The notes: generated by a model from the letters alone, not told the origin. DNA of 64,000 bases from Pseudomonas entomophila (GCF_023277925.1 NZ_CP063832.1:5129501-5193500), one strand, 5' to 3'. Shown: positions 36,601 to 46,500, counted from the first letter of the stretch. Numbers and translations: made by a program.

Positions 36601-38787
36601 ATGAACGTCCAGCAACTTGAAAATGAACTGTGGGAAGCAGCCGATCAACTGCGTGCCAACTCCAAACTGACTGCTTCCGAGTACGCAATGCCGGTGCTTG
36701 GGCTGATTTTCCTGCGCCACGCGGACAATCGCTTCAAGGCTTACCTCCCAGAGATCGAGGCCGAGATCCATCCCAAAATGCCGGATACCCAGCGCGAGAA
36801 GCTGATTCGGCTTGGCTTCCAGGGTAAAGCGGCTATCTATCTGCCAGAAAAGGCACGTTTCGATCGCATCGTGAGCTTGCCCCAGGGCGCTAACGTAGGC
36901 GAGGCCATCGACATTGCGATGGATGTGATCGAAGCCGAATATGACGTGCTCAAAAGCGCACTTCCGAGGGGATACACGGCCTTCGAGCCTGACTTGTTGG
37001 CAGACCTGGTCAAGATCTTCGACCGACCGGCGATCAAGGCTGCGACGGGCGATGTGTTTGGGCGCATCTACGAATATTTCCTCAACAAATTCGCCATGAG
37101 CGGCGCCCAGGAGGGAGGCGAGTTCTTCACGCCGCCGTCCTTGGTGCGGATGATCGTGAACGTGATCGAGCCCGATCATGGCTTGGTGGTGGATCCGGCA
37201 TGCGGGTCGGCCGGTATGTTTGTGCAAACCGGCCACTTCATCGAAGACGAGCGTCATGCAGTGGTCAACGATGCCGTAACTTTTCACGGCCAGGAAAAGA
37301 GCGACACCAACACCAAGCTGGCACGCATGAACTTGGTTGTGCATGGTCTCGATGCATCCAACATTCGCCAGGGCAACACCTTTTACGATCAGGCCGAGCA
37401 CCTGATTGGACAGTGCGATTTCGTCATGGCAAATCCACCGTTCAACGTGGACGGCGTGGATACCAAAAAGGTTGCTCCCCAGGAGGACCCCGCCGGTCGT
37501 CTACCGTTTGGCCTGCCTGGCACCAATGCGAAAACAGGTGCCATTAGTAATGCCAACAGCCTTTGGATTCAGTACTTCTACGCCTACCTGAATAAAATGG
37601 GGCGCGCCGGCTTTGTCATGGCCTCCAGTGCCTCTGATGCCGGCAACAAGGATCGCGATATTCGCGAGAAGCTGATTAGAACCGGTCATGTCGACGTGAT
37701 GATGGCCATCGGTAACAAGTTCTTCTACACCCGCAGTCTGCCGTGTACGTTGTGGTTCTTCGACAAGGGCAAGCCCCAGCATCTGAAAGACCAGGTACTG
37801 ATGATCGACGCTCGCAACGTCTACCACGTTGTATCCGCGCGCTCGCATGTGTTTACTGAAGAGCAACTGGCCAACCTCAATGCCATCGTTTGGTTGTACC
37901 GTGGCGAGCAGGAGAAGTTTGTAGCGCTGGTGGGCCGTTACCAGCGTCAGGTAGACGAATGGCTGGCGGTGCTGCCCGAGCGCGTAGCCGCTGACACTGC
38001 TGCAGTGAATAGCTTGGCCACCAAGCTTTGCGCCTTTGCTGAAGGCTCAAACTTGGCTGAGCTAAATGCGGAGCAAGCGGAGGACGCTAAGCTCACACAG
38101 GCGATGCTAGATGCCTACAAAGCAGAGCTTGCTACTGCCAGTGTTGACACTGCAGTCACTGAAAGTATTGCGGCGACTCTGAAAGCATGCACGCAGATTC
38201 GCTCCGCCATCGCAGCAGCGGATATGAGCGAACACGCTAGCCAGGTAACCCTGCAAGCCAAGTTGGATAGCTTGGCTCCACAACTGAAGGCTGCGTCCAA
38301 GGTGCTGGAAGCTCGCCATAAGCAGTGGTTCAAGCTGCTGGATACGGCCGAGAAATCCCTACGCGCCCGGCTCTCCAATTCCTTCGATGGCAAAGCAGTC
38401 CGTGAAGCCAAGCGTGCGTTGTTGGCTGCCGATGCCAAGAAGAACGAATCGCCTAGCGTGCGTGATTTGGTGCTGGAATCGTTCAAACAGGCGGTGTATT
38501 TCACCCATCAAGGGCATTGGCTGCATAGCCGATTCCCCAGTGGCGCGTTCGAGAACGTGCCTGGCTTGTGCAAAGCGGTACCTGTAGAGGGTGAAAATAG
38601 CATCGCTGGCAACGACTATTCATTAACACCAGGCCGCTATGTTGGGGTGGCGCCGGCCAGTGCCGAGGATGAAGAGGACTTTGCCGAGAAACTACTTGAG
38701 ATCCGCAACGAGTTGGCCGAGTTGAACGATAAGGCGATTGAGCTGGCAGATCGTGTTGGTCGTAACCTTGAGGAACTGTTGGGATGA
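36601..38787 (+). CDS. hsdM: Type I restriction-modification methyltransferase subunit HsdM
   Basis: The 728-residue protein is the N6-adenine methyltransferase subunit. It begins with an HsdM N-terminal helical domain (about 1-130). The AdoMet-binding motif DPACGSAG is at 198-205 and the catalytic NPPF at 278-281. It is longer than classical HsdM (about 500 residues); residues about 430-690 add a mostly helical, charged region. The ATG at 36601 with AAGGAA upstream is preferred to a TTG one codon earlier. The stop overlaps the hsdS start by four bases. Confidence 0.95.
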   Translation: MNVQQLENELWEAADQLRANSKLTASEYAMPVLGLIFLRHADNRFKAYLPEIEAEIHPKMPDTQREKLIRLGFQGKAAIYLPEKARFDRIVSLPQGANVGEAIDIAMDVIEAEYDVLKSALPRGYTAFEPDLLADLVKIFDRPAIKAATGDVFGRIYEYFLNKFAMSGAQEGGEFFTPPSLVRMIVNVIEPDHGLVVDPACGSAGMFVQTGHFIEDERHAVVNDAVTFHGQEKSDTNTKLARMNLVVHGLDASNIRQGNTFYDQAEHLIGQCDFVMANPPFNVDGVDTKKVAPQEDPAGRLPFGLPGTNAKTGAISNANSLWIQYFYAYLNKMGRAGFVMASSASDAGNKDRDIREKLIRTGHVDVMMAIGNKFFYTRSLPCTLWFFDKGKPQHLKDQVLMIDARNVYHVVSARSHVFTEEQLANLNAIVWLYRGEQEKFVALVGRYQRQVDEWLAVLPERVAADTAAVNSLATKLCAFAEGSNLAELNAEQAEDAKLTQAMLDAYKAELATASVDTAVTESIAATLKACTQIRSAIAAADMSEHASQVTLQAKLDSLAPQLKAASKVLEARHKQWFKLLDTAEKSLRARLSNSFDGKAVREAKRALLAADAKKNESPSVRDLVLESFKQAVYFTHQGHWLHSRFPSGAFENVPGLCKAVPVEGENSIAGNDYSLTPGRYVGVAPASAEDEEDFAEKLLEIRNELAELNDKAIELADRVGRNLEELLG

Positions 38788-40007
38788 GTTGGGCAGAAAT
38801 TTCTATCGGCGAACTCGGTCGGGTAGTTACTGGGGATACACCGCCACGCAAGAATCCCGAGTATTACGGTGGTGCATACCCGTTTATTAAGCCAACCGAC
38901 ATGAAAGTTGGATCTAGGTTAACGGTTGACTACGAAGAGGGGTACTCGGAAGAGGGGTTCGCGAAATACCGAAAGAAACTAATTCCCAGCGGTTCAACGG
39001 CTGTTGTTACAATAGGAAGTATCGGTCAGAAATTGACTTTTCTACAGTCAGATAGCTTTGTAAATCAAGCTGTGAATGCTGTGGTTCCTGATCAGGGTAA
39101 GTTTGACTGTTTGTATGTCTATTACTTGCTTAAGCATAATCTAAATCTGGTCAAGCAGGCGGACACTGGTGCTTCATCTGGACGGGAAAATGTTAGTAAA
39201 AGCAATTTCTCTGCGCTGAAAATTTGGGCGTGTCTTGATTTAAGAACGCAGAAGCGTATCGCGGAAGTTTTGGATGCTATTGACTCAACGATAGAGGTGA
39301 ACCAGCGTCGTATAGCCCAGCTCGAAGAGGCCGCCCGCCAAATCCATCGCGAGTGGTTCGTAAATCTGCGCTTCCCTGGCCATGAATGTGTGCCGTTCAA
39401 GGAGGGGGTGCCCGAGGATTGGCAAATGGTACCCCTGACTGAGATTGCTGACTTCATAAATGGTTTTGCTTTCAAACCTGAGCATCAGCAAGAGTCTGGC
39501 TTGCCTATAGTTAAGATTCCTGAGCTGCGTGCGGGAGTCAGCAGCAAAACACCGCGAAATTCCGGGCTCGCAGTGCCAGCGCGAAACCATATCGATACCG
39601 GAGATGTTCTTTTTTCTTGGTCTGCCACGTTGCTTGTGAATGAATGGGGCGAGGGACCTGCGCTTCTCAATCAGCACCTGTTTAAAGTGGTGCCCAAAAA
39701 TCCAATTCATAGGCGGCTGATTAGATTCACGGTCGAAGCTGCAATTCCGCTGTTAGCCGGACAGTCTGTGGGGGCTACAATGCAGCATATTCGGCGAAGT
39801 ACTCTTGACACCTATTTTATGGCTGTTCCCAATCAGCCTATTGCTGATGCATTTGCCACTCTCGTCGACCCAATGATGGATATGGTGCTAAATCTTCATG
39901 CTCAGATTAGGCAGTTGACTTCGACCAGAGATACACTTCTTCCCAGGCTTATGTCCGGCCAACTAGACGTGAGCAATATTCCGCTGCCTGAAGAGGTAGC
40001 TGCATGA
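38784..40007 (+). CDS. hsdS: Type I restriction-modification specificity subunit HsdS
   Basis: The 407-residue subunit has two target-recognition domains (about 1-150 and 205-370). Each is followed by a conserved helix (about 160-195 and 375-395: LDAIDSTIEVNQRRIAQLEE and LHAQIRQLTSTRDTLLPRLM). Together they read a bipartite DNA site for both methylation and restriction. The first recognition domain is visibly A/T-richer than its neighbours, as usual for these exchangeable segments. The gene overlaps hsdM by ATGA at 38784, and its own end overlaps a small ORF. Confidence 0.94.
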   Translation: MSWAEISIGELGRVVTGDTPPRKNPEYYGGAYPFIKPTDMKVGSRLTVDYEEGYSEEGFAKYRKKLIPSGSTAVVTIGSIGQKLTFLQSDSFVNQAVNAVVPDQGKFDCLYVYYLLKHNLNLVKQADTGASSGRENVSKSNFSALKIWACLDLRTQKRIAEVLDAIDSTIEVNQRRIAQLEEAARQIHREWFVNLRFPGHECVPFKEGVPEDWQMVPLTEIADFINGFAFKPEHQQESGLPIVKIPELRAGVSSKTPRNSGLAVPARNHIDTGDVLFSWSATLLVNEWGEGPALLNQHLFKVVPKNPIHRRLIRFTVEAAIPLLAGQSVGATMQHIRRSTLDTYFMAVPNQPIADAFATLVDPMMDMVLNLHAQIRQLTSTRDTLLPRLMSGQLDVSNIPLPEEVAA

Positions 40008-40303
40008 CCACCGTTTCCGGCTCTGTGCCTATGCTGCGATGGGCAGATCGGCGTGCACGCCTGCATGACGATGATCTGGCTGCGTGTTTCCGAAAATGGC
40101 CCTTATGGCTAAGTGAAGGCGCAACCAACGCTCAAGCAACTCGAAGACTTCGCCAAGCTGAGGCATACGAGCGCATTAAAATCCCGAGCGTGCGCATCGG
40201 CTTGGGGCTACGTTTTATGACAGCCTATGAAATGTTGGGGAAAGAAAAGCGAAGTTCGTTTTGGGTGGTGCCCAGTAGAGATTGCGGCTTCAGCAGTCAG
40301 TAA
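40004..40303 (+). CDS. Small hypothetical protein between hsdS and hsdR
   Basis: A 99-residue frame starts with ATG overlapping the hsdS stop (ATGA) with GAGG eight bases upstream, so it would be translationally coupled. The product is Arg-rich with no motif, signal or membrane segment that I recognise. It may be a real accessory protein or chance coding in a spacer before hsdR. A 72-base gap without a gene separates it from hsdR. Confidence 0.4.
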   Translation: MTTVSGSVPMLRWADRRARLHDDDLAACFRKWPLWLSEGATNAQATRRLRQAEAYERIKIPSVRIGLGLRFMTAYEMLGKEKRSSFWVVPSRDCGFSSQ

Positions 40304-40375
40304 TGGTTGGATGATGATTAGATTTTTGGCCTTGGTGCGCCGAGTGCGTAGCTGGGGTATGGGGGAAGGAAACCG

Positions 40376-43300
40376 ATGGCCAAGAAAGACTACACCGAAG
40401 ATTTGTTGATTCAGGCTCCGACTGCCGAGTTTTTGGAACAGAAGCTGGAATGGATCAGTGTCTTCGCCCAGGACGAAGGTGGCTTTGGTCCCGATAGCCT
40501 CCTTGGTCGCGCCTCGGACAGCGAAGTGGTTCTGACCCGAGAGGTGAGGGCTGCACTCGAACGCTTGAATCCAGGCTTGCCTGAAGAGGTCTATCGTCAG
40601 GCGCTGACTCAGATCGTACGGGATGACATCACCAAAACGCTGATTACCCACAACGAAGAAAAGTACAAGCTGCTACGCGATGGCGTTCCGGTGAGTTACC
40701 GCGATGCTACTGGGCGCGTGGTAGATAAGCGTCTGCGCCTGGTCGACTTCAAGGAGTCAACCAACAACAGTTATCTGGCTGTGCGAGAGCTGTGGGTGCG
40801 CGGCAAGCTGTGGCTGCGTCGGCCGGATATCATCGGTTTTGTGAATGGCCTGCCTCTGGTGTTTATCGAACTCAAGCGCTTCGAGGCGCATATCGACAGC
40901 GCCTATAAGAAGAATTACGCCGACTACCTGGATACGATTCCACACCTGTTCCATTGGAATGCGCTGGTCATCATCTCGAATGGTCATGACGCCCAATATG
41001 GTTCGATCACCTCGACCAAAGAGCACTTCTATCGCTGGAAGCGCCTGGATGAAGACGATCCGGAACCAAACAAAGATCAACCTCTGCTCCCCATTCTGCT
41101 GGCTGGGATGCTGCATAAGCAGCGGTTGCTGGATATCGTCGAAAACTTTGTTCTGTTCGATACCAGTGAGGGGATCACGCACAAGATCGTGGCACGTAAC
41201 CACCAGTACCTTGGCGTGAACCGCGTGATTGACCGTCTGACCTCTGAGGATGAGCAGATTCGTGCTGAGGTGATGGCTGGACAGCTCGGCGTCTTCTGGC
41301 ACACCCAGGGCTCGGGCAAGTCGTACTCAATGGTGTTTCTGACAGAGAAGATCCATCGCAAGGTTTCCAGCAGCTACACCTTCGTGGTGATTACTGACCG
41401 CACTGAGCTGGACGATCAGATTGCGTCGACCTACACCAATTGTGGGCGTGCCAATAGCAAAAGCGATCAGGCCAAAAATGGCGAAGCGCTGCGCAAAATG
41501 CTGCGTGATCAGAACCGACGCTATGTCTTCAGTCTGATCCAGAAATACCGTGAGCGGGTGATCGAGCCCTATTCGGGGCGTGATGATATTATCGTTATCA
41601 GTGACGAGGCTCACCGTAGCCAGTACGGGCGCTTGGCTTTGAATATGCGCAAAGGGCTCCCGCGCGCGAAGTTTCTCGGCTTTACCGGCACTCCCCTGAT
41701 TGAGTCGGGTGAGACGCAACTGACCCGCGAGGTGTTTGGTGAGTACGTATCGATTTACGACTTCCAGCGTGCCGTAGCTGATGGCGCGACTCTGCCGCTG
41801 TTCTATGAAAATGCAGGTGAGAAGCTGAAGATCATTGATCCTTCGGTGAGTGATCGTATCGCCGAGCACATTGAGATTGCTAAGCAGTCGGCGACGCTTG
41901 ATGACCCATGGACCGATGAGAAAGAAGAAAAACTGTACCGTGAGTTGTCGCGAGACTATCCGATTCTGACCGCTCCGACCCGGCTGGATAAGGTGGCCCA
42001 GGATTTAGTCGATCACTTCCATCAGCGCTGGCGCGTTGTGGAAAACGGTGGGGGCAAGGCGATGATGGTTTGCCTCGACAAAATCACCTGCGTGAAGATG
42101 CATGATCTGATCGTGGCCAAGTGGCAAGAGAAAACAGCTCAACTCGATGCCAAAGTCAGCACTGAAGAGGTCTTGTTTGCTGCCAAGGGCAAGGCCACCA
42201 CCACGCTGCTGAAACAGCGTCGCGAACAAGTGGAGTGGATGAAGGCCACGGAGTGCTGTGTGGTGGTCTCCCAGGAGCAGGGCGAGGTTGCCGAGTTCGC
42301 CAAGTGGAAAAACTTCCGCGACGAGCCGCTGGATATCACTACGCACCGCGAGAAGATGGTCAAGCGTGATCTAGAGAAGGAGTTCAAGAAAGCAGATAAC
42401 CCCTTCCGGATTGCCATCGTGTGCGCCATGTGGCTAACCGGTTTTGACGTGAAGTGCCTGGCCACTCTGTATCTGGATAAGCCGATGCAGGGCCATACAC
42501 TGATGCAGGCCATCGCCCGGGTAAACCGAGTGGGTGGCGGGAAGAAGCACGGTCTGATCATCGATTACAACGGCATGATTAAAAGCCTGCGACGTGCGTT
42601 GGCGACCTTTGCTCAGGGCGACCGTGCTGGTACCGGCAAAGGTGAAGGTGAGCAGGATACCGTACGTGACGATACCGCTGCGTTGGCCGAGTACGCAAAT
42701 AGCCTAAGAGCTGCGCGTGATTTCCTGGCCGGGTTGGGGTTTGATCTTGATGCACTGATTGGGGCGCATGGTTTCGATAAGCAACAGCAAATTCTAGTGG
42801 CGGTGAACCTGCTTTGCGAAGGTGACGAGTGTCGGAAAACCTACCAGGTGATCGTCGAGGATGCCCAGGCCCGCCAACGAGCTCTGTTCCCGCATCCGGG
42901 CTTGTTCGGCTTTGATGCTGAGGAGAGCGCACTTACAGCAATCTACAACAAAATGCAGGATGCGCGTGTCTCACCAGACGTGAGCGCCTTGTTGCAGGAC
43001 TTGTATGAGGTGGTGGATGTGGCGGTTGCTACAGAGGCACTGACGGCCAAAGAAACACGAGCCCGCTATGACCTATCGAATGTCGACTTTTCCCGTCTAA
43101 GGGCTGAGTTCGAAAAAACGCCATTCAAGAACATTGTAGCGATGAACCTGATGGAGAAAATTGAGGAACGTTTGGCTGCAATGTTGGCACGGAACCCAAC
43201 TCGGGTGGACCTCTATGAGCGTTATCAGGAGATCGTGCAGGCGTACAACAAGGACAAAGATGTTGCGGAAATTCAGAAGGTGATGGATGACCTTTTTTCT

Positions 43301-43660
43301 TTCAACGACACCTGCTCGGAAGAGGAAAAGCGATACCTACGCGAAGGGCTGGAAAGCGAGGATCAGCTGGCTGTATTCGATTTGTTGCAGAAAGATTCGC
43401 TCAGCAAGGAGGATCGCGATGCTATCAAAAAGGCCGCCCAGGAGCTGCTGGGCAAACTGACTGGCGGCAAGCTGCAGATCGATCGCTGGCGTGAGAAAGC
43501 CGCTGCTCAGGCCCAGGTCAAGGCCGAGATCATCAAGCACTTGTGGGGCAATCTCCCCTTATCTGTCTATGACGCAGACGAGATTGATCTCAAGGCGAGC
43601 GCGGTTTTTTCCCACATTTACACCTCCGCTATCGGAGACGAATCGAGGGTGTATCACTGA
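40376..43660 (+). CDS. hsdR: Type I restriction endonuclease subunit HsdR
   Basis: The 1094-residue motor-nuclease subunit has an N-terminal nuclease domain with the PD-(D/E)xK-type residues PDIIGF...FIELK (Glu165, Lys167). A superfamily 2 helicase follows, with Walker A HTQGSGKS (309-316) and DEAH box (410-413), TGTPL, and the late motif QAIARVNR. A C-terminal helical domain binds the methylase core. ATP-driven translocation and random cleavage of unmethylated DNA is the known role. The frame is intact, so the system could be active. Confidence 0.95.
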   Translation: MAKKDYTEDLLIQAPTAEFLEQKLEWISVFAQDEGGFGPDSLLGRASDSEVVLTREVRAALERLNPGLPEEVYRQALTQIVRDDITKTLITHNEEKYKLLRDGVPVSYRDATGRVVDKRLRLVDFKESTNNSYLAVRELWVRGKLWLRRPDIIGFVNGLPLVFIELKRFEAHIDSAYKKNYADYLDTIPHLFHWNALVIISNGHDAQYGSITSTKEHFYRWKRLDEDDPEPNKDQPLLPILLAGMLHKQRLLDIVENFVLFDTSEGITHKIVARNHQYLGVNRVIDRLTSEDEQIRAEVMAGQLGVFWHTQGSGKSYSMVFLTEKIHRKVSSSYTFVVITDRTELDDQIASTYTNCGRANSKSDQAKNGEALRKMLRDQNRRYVFSLIQKYRERVIEPYSGRDDIIVISDEAHRSQYGRLALNMRKGLPRAKFLGFTGTPLIESGETQLTREVFGEYVSIYDFQRAVADGATLPLFYENAGEKLKIIDPSVSDRIAEHIEIAKQSATLDDPWTDEKEEKLYRELSRDYPILTAPTRLDKVAQDLVDHFHQRWRVVENGGGKAMMVCLDKITCVKMHDLIVAKWQEKTAQLDAKVSTEEVLFAAKGKATTTLLKQRREQVEWMKATECCVVVSQEQGEVAEFAKWKNFRDEPLDITTHREKMVKRDLEKEFKKADNPFRIAIVCAMWLTGFDVKCLATLYLDKPMQGHTLMQAIARVNRVGGGKKHGLIIDYNGMIKSLRRALATFAQGDRAGTGKGEGEQDTVRDDTAALAEYANSLRAARDFLAGLGFDLDALIGAHGFDKQQQILVAVNLLCEGDECRKTYQVIVEDAQARQRALFPHPGLFGFDAEESALTAIYNKMQDARVSPDVSALLQDLYEVVDVAVATEALTAKETRARYDLSNVDFSRLRAEFEKTPFKNIVAMNLMEKIEERLAAMLARNPTRVDLYERYQEIVQAYNKDKDVAEIQKVMDDLFSFNDTCSEEEKRYLREGLESEDQLAVFDLLQKDSLSKEDRDAIKKAAQELLGKLTGGKLQIDRWREKAAAQAQVKAEIIKHLWGNLPLSVYDADEIDLKASAVFSHIYTSAIGDESRVYH

Positions 43661-43742
43661 ATTTGTATGCGAGGTTGGTCTGCCTCGGGGGAAGCCCGCG
43701 AAATCTGTAATCATGTCCAATCTAGAAAATAAATGCTTGTGC

Positions 43743-43769
43743 GGAGAGGGGCTTATGGCTCCCCTCTCC
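43743..43769 (+). terminator. Terminator-like hairpin after hsdR
   Basis: GGAGAGGGG and CCCCTCTCC form a nine-base perfect stem with a nine-base loop, 82 bases after the hsdR stop. It lacks a strong T-run, so termination efficiency is uncertain. Confidence 0.5.
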
Positions 43770-43818
43770 TTATCAAAAAAACCTAGTCTTACTTCTGCCT
43801 CGTGAGGTTGAAAGGGAG

Positions 43819-43957
43819 TTATTGCCTAAGATAGCCCAGCGGCTGATCCTTGCTGTCGAAGCACAGGATGGCTTCCCAGGTGCCGCCTAGCTGGTCGGCA
43901 TTCGATTCGCGGATGTCCGGTAACCACTTATCCAGCTCTGTGATTGGTACCTTCTTG
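43819..43957 (-). pseudogene. C-terminal fragment of an unidentified gene cut by IS66
   Basis: On the minus strand a frame of about 45 codons reads KKVPITELDKWLPDIRESNA and LGGTWEAILCFDSKDQPLGY, then stops at 43819. It runs directly into the IS66 inverted repeat at 43958, so the 5' part was removed or displaced by the insertion. I do not recognise the family. Confidence 0.45.
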
Positions 43958-44258
43958 GTAAGCGTCCGGCGAACTCACCTTCCGAACTCCAGCATTAAGG
44001 GCGATGGTGTCCGCGTATTTTTAAGCGGACGCGATCACCCTTATCGCCAGGATTTCCATGCGCCAACGAAGCTCTTATCCGAAACCGTTCAAAGCCCAGG
44101 TCGTTCAGGAATGCCTGCAACCTGGCGCAACCGTGTCCAGTGTCGCCATCAACCACGGCATCAATGCCAACGTCATCCGCAAATGGCTGCCGCTCTATCG
44201 AGATCAGCCCGCAGCGGCTTCACTACCAGCTTTCGTCCCGCTAAAAGCCGCACCTAAA
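43958..44258 (+). pseudogene. IS66 left end with truncated tnpA
   Basis: GTAAGCGTCC at 43958 is the typical terminal repeat of IS66 elements. From 44058 a frame encodes MRQRSSYPKPFKAQVVQECL and INANVIRKWLPLYRDQP, the start of the IS66 TnpA accessory protein. It breaks off near 44258, where an inverted piece of tnpC begins. tnpB and the rest of tnpA are absent. Confidence 0.8.
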
Positions 44259-44735
44259 CGGCCAGCCCAATCGCTCCAGCCCGTCCTGTGCGGCCAGCGC
44301 GTTGTAACCGGCGTAGTCGTCGGTCATGACATAGCCGCGATAGCCGTCCAGCAGGCGCACCGGCACCTCCTGCGCTCGGCTGGTGGCGTAGTCGAAAAGG
44401 ATCACCGGGCGATCAGGTGGACCGCCGGTTTGCACCCACATCCAGGATTGGCTGCTGGGCTCACGACTAGGCTCTTTCAACACCTGCACACGTGTTTCAT
44501 CACAGTGGATGATCCGACTGTTCAACAGGCTTTCGCGCATCAGATTCAGCAGCGGCTGAAAGTGCTCGCTGCATTGAGTCACCCAGCGTGCCAGGGTTTG
44601 GCGCGGGATATCGATACCGTGACGCCCCAGCACTTTTTCGAAGCGGTGAAGCGGCAAGCCGTCTACGTATTTGGTGGTCAGTAGCATGGCCAGCACACTC
44701 GGGCTAGGTGGTGTGATGCGTCGGGCTCACAGGGA
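44241..44735 (-). pseudogene. IS66 transposase (TnpC) catalytic-region fragment, inverted
   Basis: The minus strand encodes LAMLLTTKYVDGLPLHRFEK, GIDIPRQTLARWV, then HCDETRVQVLKE and DYAGYNAL, the middle part of IS66 TnpC with the first catalytic Asp (HCDET). Both the N terminus and the last third, with the catalytic Glu, are missing. It is joined head-on to the tnpA piece near 44258, so at least one deletion or inversion occurred. Confidence 0.8.
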
Positions 44736-45029
44736 GGGGTTGATAGAAAAGACAGGGCGTGTAAAACCGACTACGCAACCAGAAAGCCACGGCACCGATA
44801 TAACGGTCTGGCGTTCACTAATATTTGTCGCCGCAGGCGTATAGACGCGTACTTGATCAGCCCAGAGGCTATGAGGTCGGATACCGCTGGTGAGCCAGTA
44901 GTTCTGTATTCCTGTCGGGCTCTTGAGAACGCAGGCATGCTCTTCGTAGCCTTCAGTTCTGTCTGCCGTGCTTTCCATTCACACCAGCGTTCAGCATTGC
45001 TACAGTCTCGCCTCGATTCTGTGAAAGCA

Positions 45030-46043
45030 ATGAGTATCAACATGCCCGCGATGTGGATGATTCGAGGTGATGGTGGCCGTCTCTATGACGATTTCAGGGA
45101 TCGCAGTCTTGCTGCCATCGGGTGGGCTCAGCTAGCGCTTGAGGCCAAGCCCGGCGTTTCCAGGAAGGCGTTGATCCAAGCCTATAAAGACCTTCAACCA
45201 GGAATAAAGGACGCGAGTGCCGTAGCGGGGGCGTCGCAGGTCTTCCGTTTCGTTAACGAAATTAACATTGGCGATACGGTCGTTACCTATTCCCCTGCAA
45301 ACCGGACCTACCTGGTAGGTCGCTTCAGCGGAGCGTGCCTGCTCCGCCCCGATCTGGCAGATGATGGTATGTCTTTGACCCGCCCTGTTGAGTGGTACAC
45401 GCAGGAGGTCGATCGCGACAAGCTAACAGGCGCTAGCAGAAACAGCCTGGGGTCTACGTTAACCGTATTTAAAGTGTCTGAGGATGCTCAGAAAGAGCTG
45501 CTTGCCCTCGCTACTGGTAAAAGCGTATCCACACCACCGAAAGACTCGGTTGAAGACTCCGATGTTCTGGAAGACCCGTTGAAGGGGGTTCAGGAAATTG
45601 CGTTTGAGCGGATCAAAGACCAAATCAACAGCCTGGATTGGGCTGAGATGCAGGAGCTGGTGGCCGGAATCTTACGTGCAATGGGCTACAAGACACTGGT
45701 GTCTCCGGCCGGTGCTGATCGCGGCAAAGACATCATTGCTTCACCCGATGGTTTCGGATTTGAGCCGCCGCGCATCGTTGTGGAGGTCAAGCACCGGAAT
45801 GCCCGTATGGGAAGTAACGAGATCCGTAGCTTTCTCGGCGGCAGGCACAAGGATGATCGAGGGCTGTACGTGAGTACTGGCGGATTCACGAAAGAGGCGT
45901 TGTATGAAGGTGAGCGAGCCAATGTGCATCTGACGATGTGGACGCTGGATGAGCTGGCTCGGACGCTGATGGCGCATTACCCGTCCACCGATCCGGAGAC
46001 GAAGCGGTTGGTACCGTTGACTTACTTCTACATGCCTGCGTGA
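45030..46043 (+). CDS. Mrr-type restriction endonuclease
   Basis: The 337-residue protein has an N-terminal EVE/PUA-like domain (MWMIRGDGGRLYDDFRDRSL, then AAIGW), a linker, and a C-terminal Mrr catalytic domain. Asp230 lies in GADRGKDI and Glu252/Lys254 in VEVKHR, a complete PD-(D/E)xK-type site. Such type IV enzymes cut modified DNA. The start is uncertain: ATGs occur at 45030 and 45042 with weak ribosome sites, and a frame to 44853 has no family-like sequence. The 300 bases upstream (44736-45029) show no other convincing gene. It ends 66 bp before the ssrA 3' end, at the island edge. Confidence 0.85.
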   Translation: MSINMPAMWMIRGDGGRLYDDFRDRSLAAIGWAQLALEAKPGVSRKALIQAYKDLQPGIKDASAVAGASQVFRFVNEINIGDTVVTYSPANRTYLVGRFSGACLLRPDLADDGMSLTRPVEWYTQEVDRDKLTGASRNSLGSTLTVFKVSEDAQKELLALATGKSVSTPPKDSVEDSDVLEDPLKGVQEIAFERIKDQINSLDWAEMQELVAGILRAMGYKTLVSPAGADRGKDIIASPDGFGFEPPRIVVEVKHRNARMGSNEIRSFLGGRHKDDRGLYVSTGGFTKEALYEGERANVHLTMWTLDELARTLMAHYPSTDPETKRLVPLTYFYMPA

Positions 46044-46067
46044 AACGCACTCTCACCAGATCCCAGG

Positions 46068-46094
46068 CACAAAAAAAAAACGCCCGAGGGCGTC
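46068..46094 (-). terminator. ssrA terminator
   Basis: On the minus strand GACGCCCTCGGGCGT is followed by a run of ten T, a strong Rho-independent terminator about 15 bases after the tmRNA 3' end. Confidence 0.9.
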
Positions 46095-46108
46095 TTCTTC
46101 TTTGGATT

Positions 46109-46500
46109 TGGTGGAGCCGGGGGGATTTGAACCCCCGTCCGCCAGTACTCCGCTGTCGGTACTACATGCTTAGCCGTGTCTACTGATTTAATCCGCAGCC
46201 GCCCGACGGGCAGGGTGCTTTGGATGAGTTGGGTAAGTTTTAGTCGCTTCGCCCCCAACGTGCTGCACGACGATCCTGTTCTGTATGACAATCATTTCGG
46301 GTTTACAGGCATCCCCTGATGATTGCTGGAGCCGAAGCTACCAGGAGAGCGGGCTCAGCTGCTTACGCAGCGAGAGCGTAGCCCTCGTAGTTTTCGTCAT
46401 TGGCAACTATAGAAAGTTGCAACAGTGGATTTACGAGTTCTGTTACCAACTCGGCATGCACCTAGAGTTTCGCTACCGGCGTCGAATCCTAATCGGCCCC
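46109..46500 (-). ncRNA. ssrA: Transfer-messenger RNA (tmRNA)
   Basis: The 392-nt RNA has the GGGGCC 5' end and GGCTCCACCA 3' end that form the alanyl acceptor stem. The T-arm GGGTTCAAATCCCC is also present. The tag frame reads ANDENYEGYALAA and then TAA, ending in the ALAA degradation signal. tmRNA with SmpB rescues stalled ribosomes and tags the unfinished peptide. smpB lies 8.6 kb to the right, beyond the lactate genes. ssrA 3' ends are frequent integration sites, which fits the island ending here. Confidence 0.97.

Noticed and set aside
44727..45043. Two minus-strand ORFs upstream of the Mrr gene
   Set aside because: No start signals or protein-like features; they overlap each other in different frames and run into the Mrr start.
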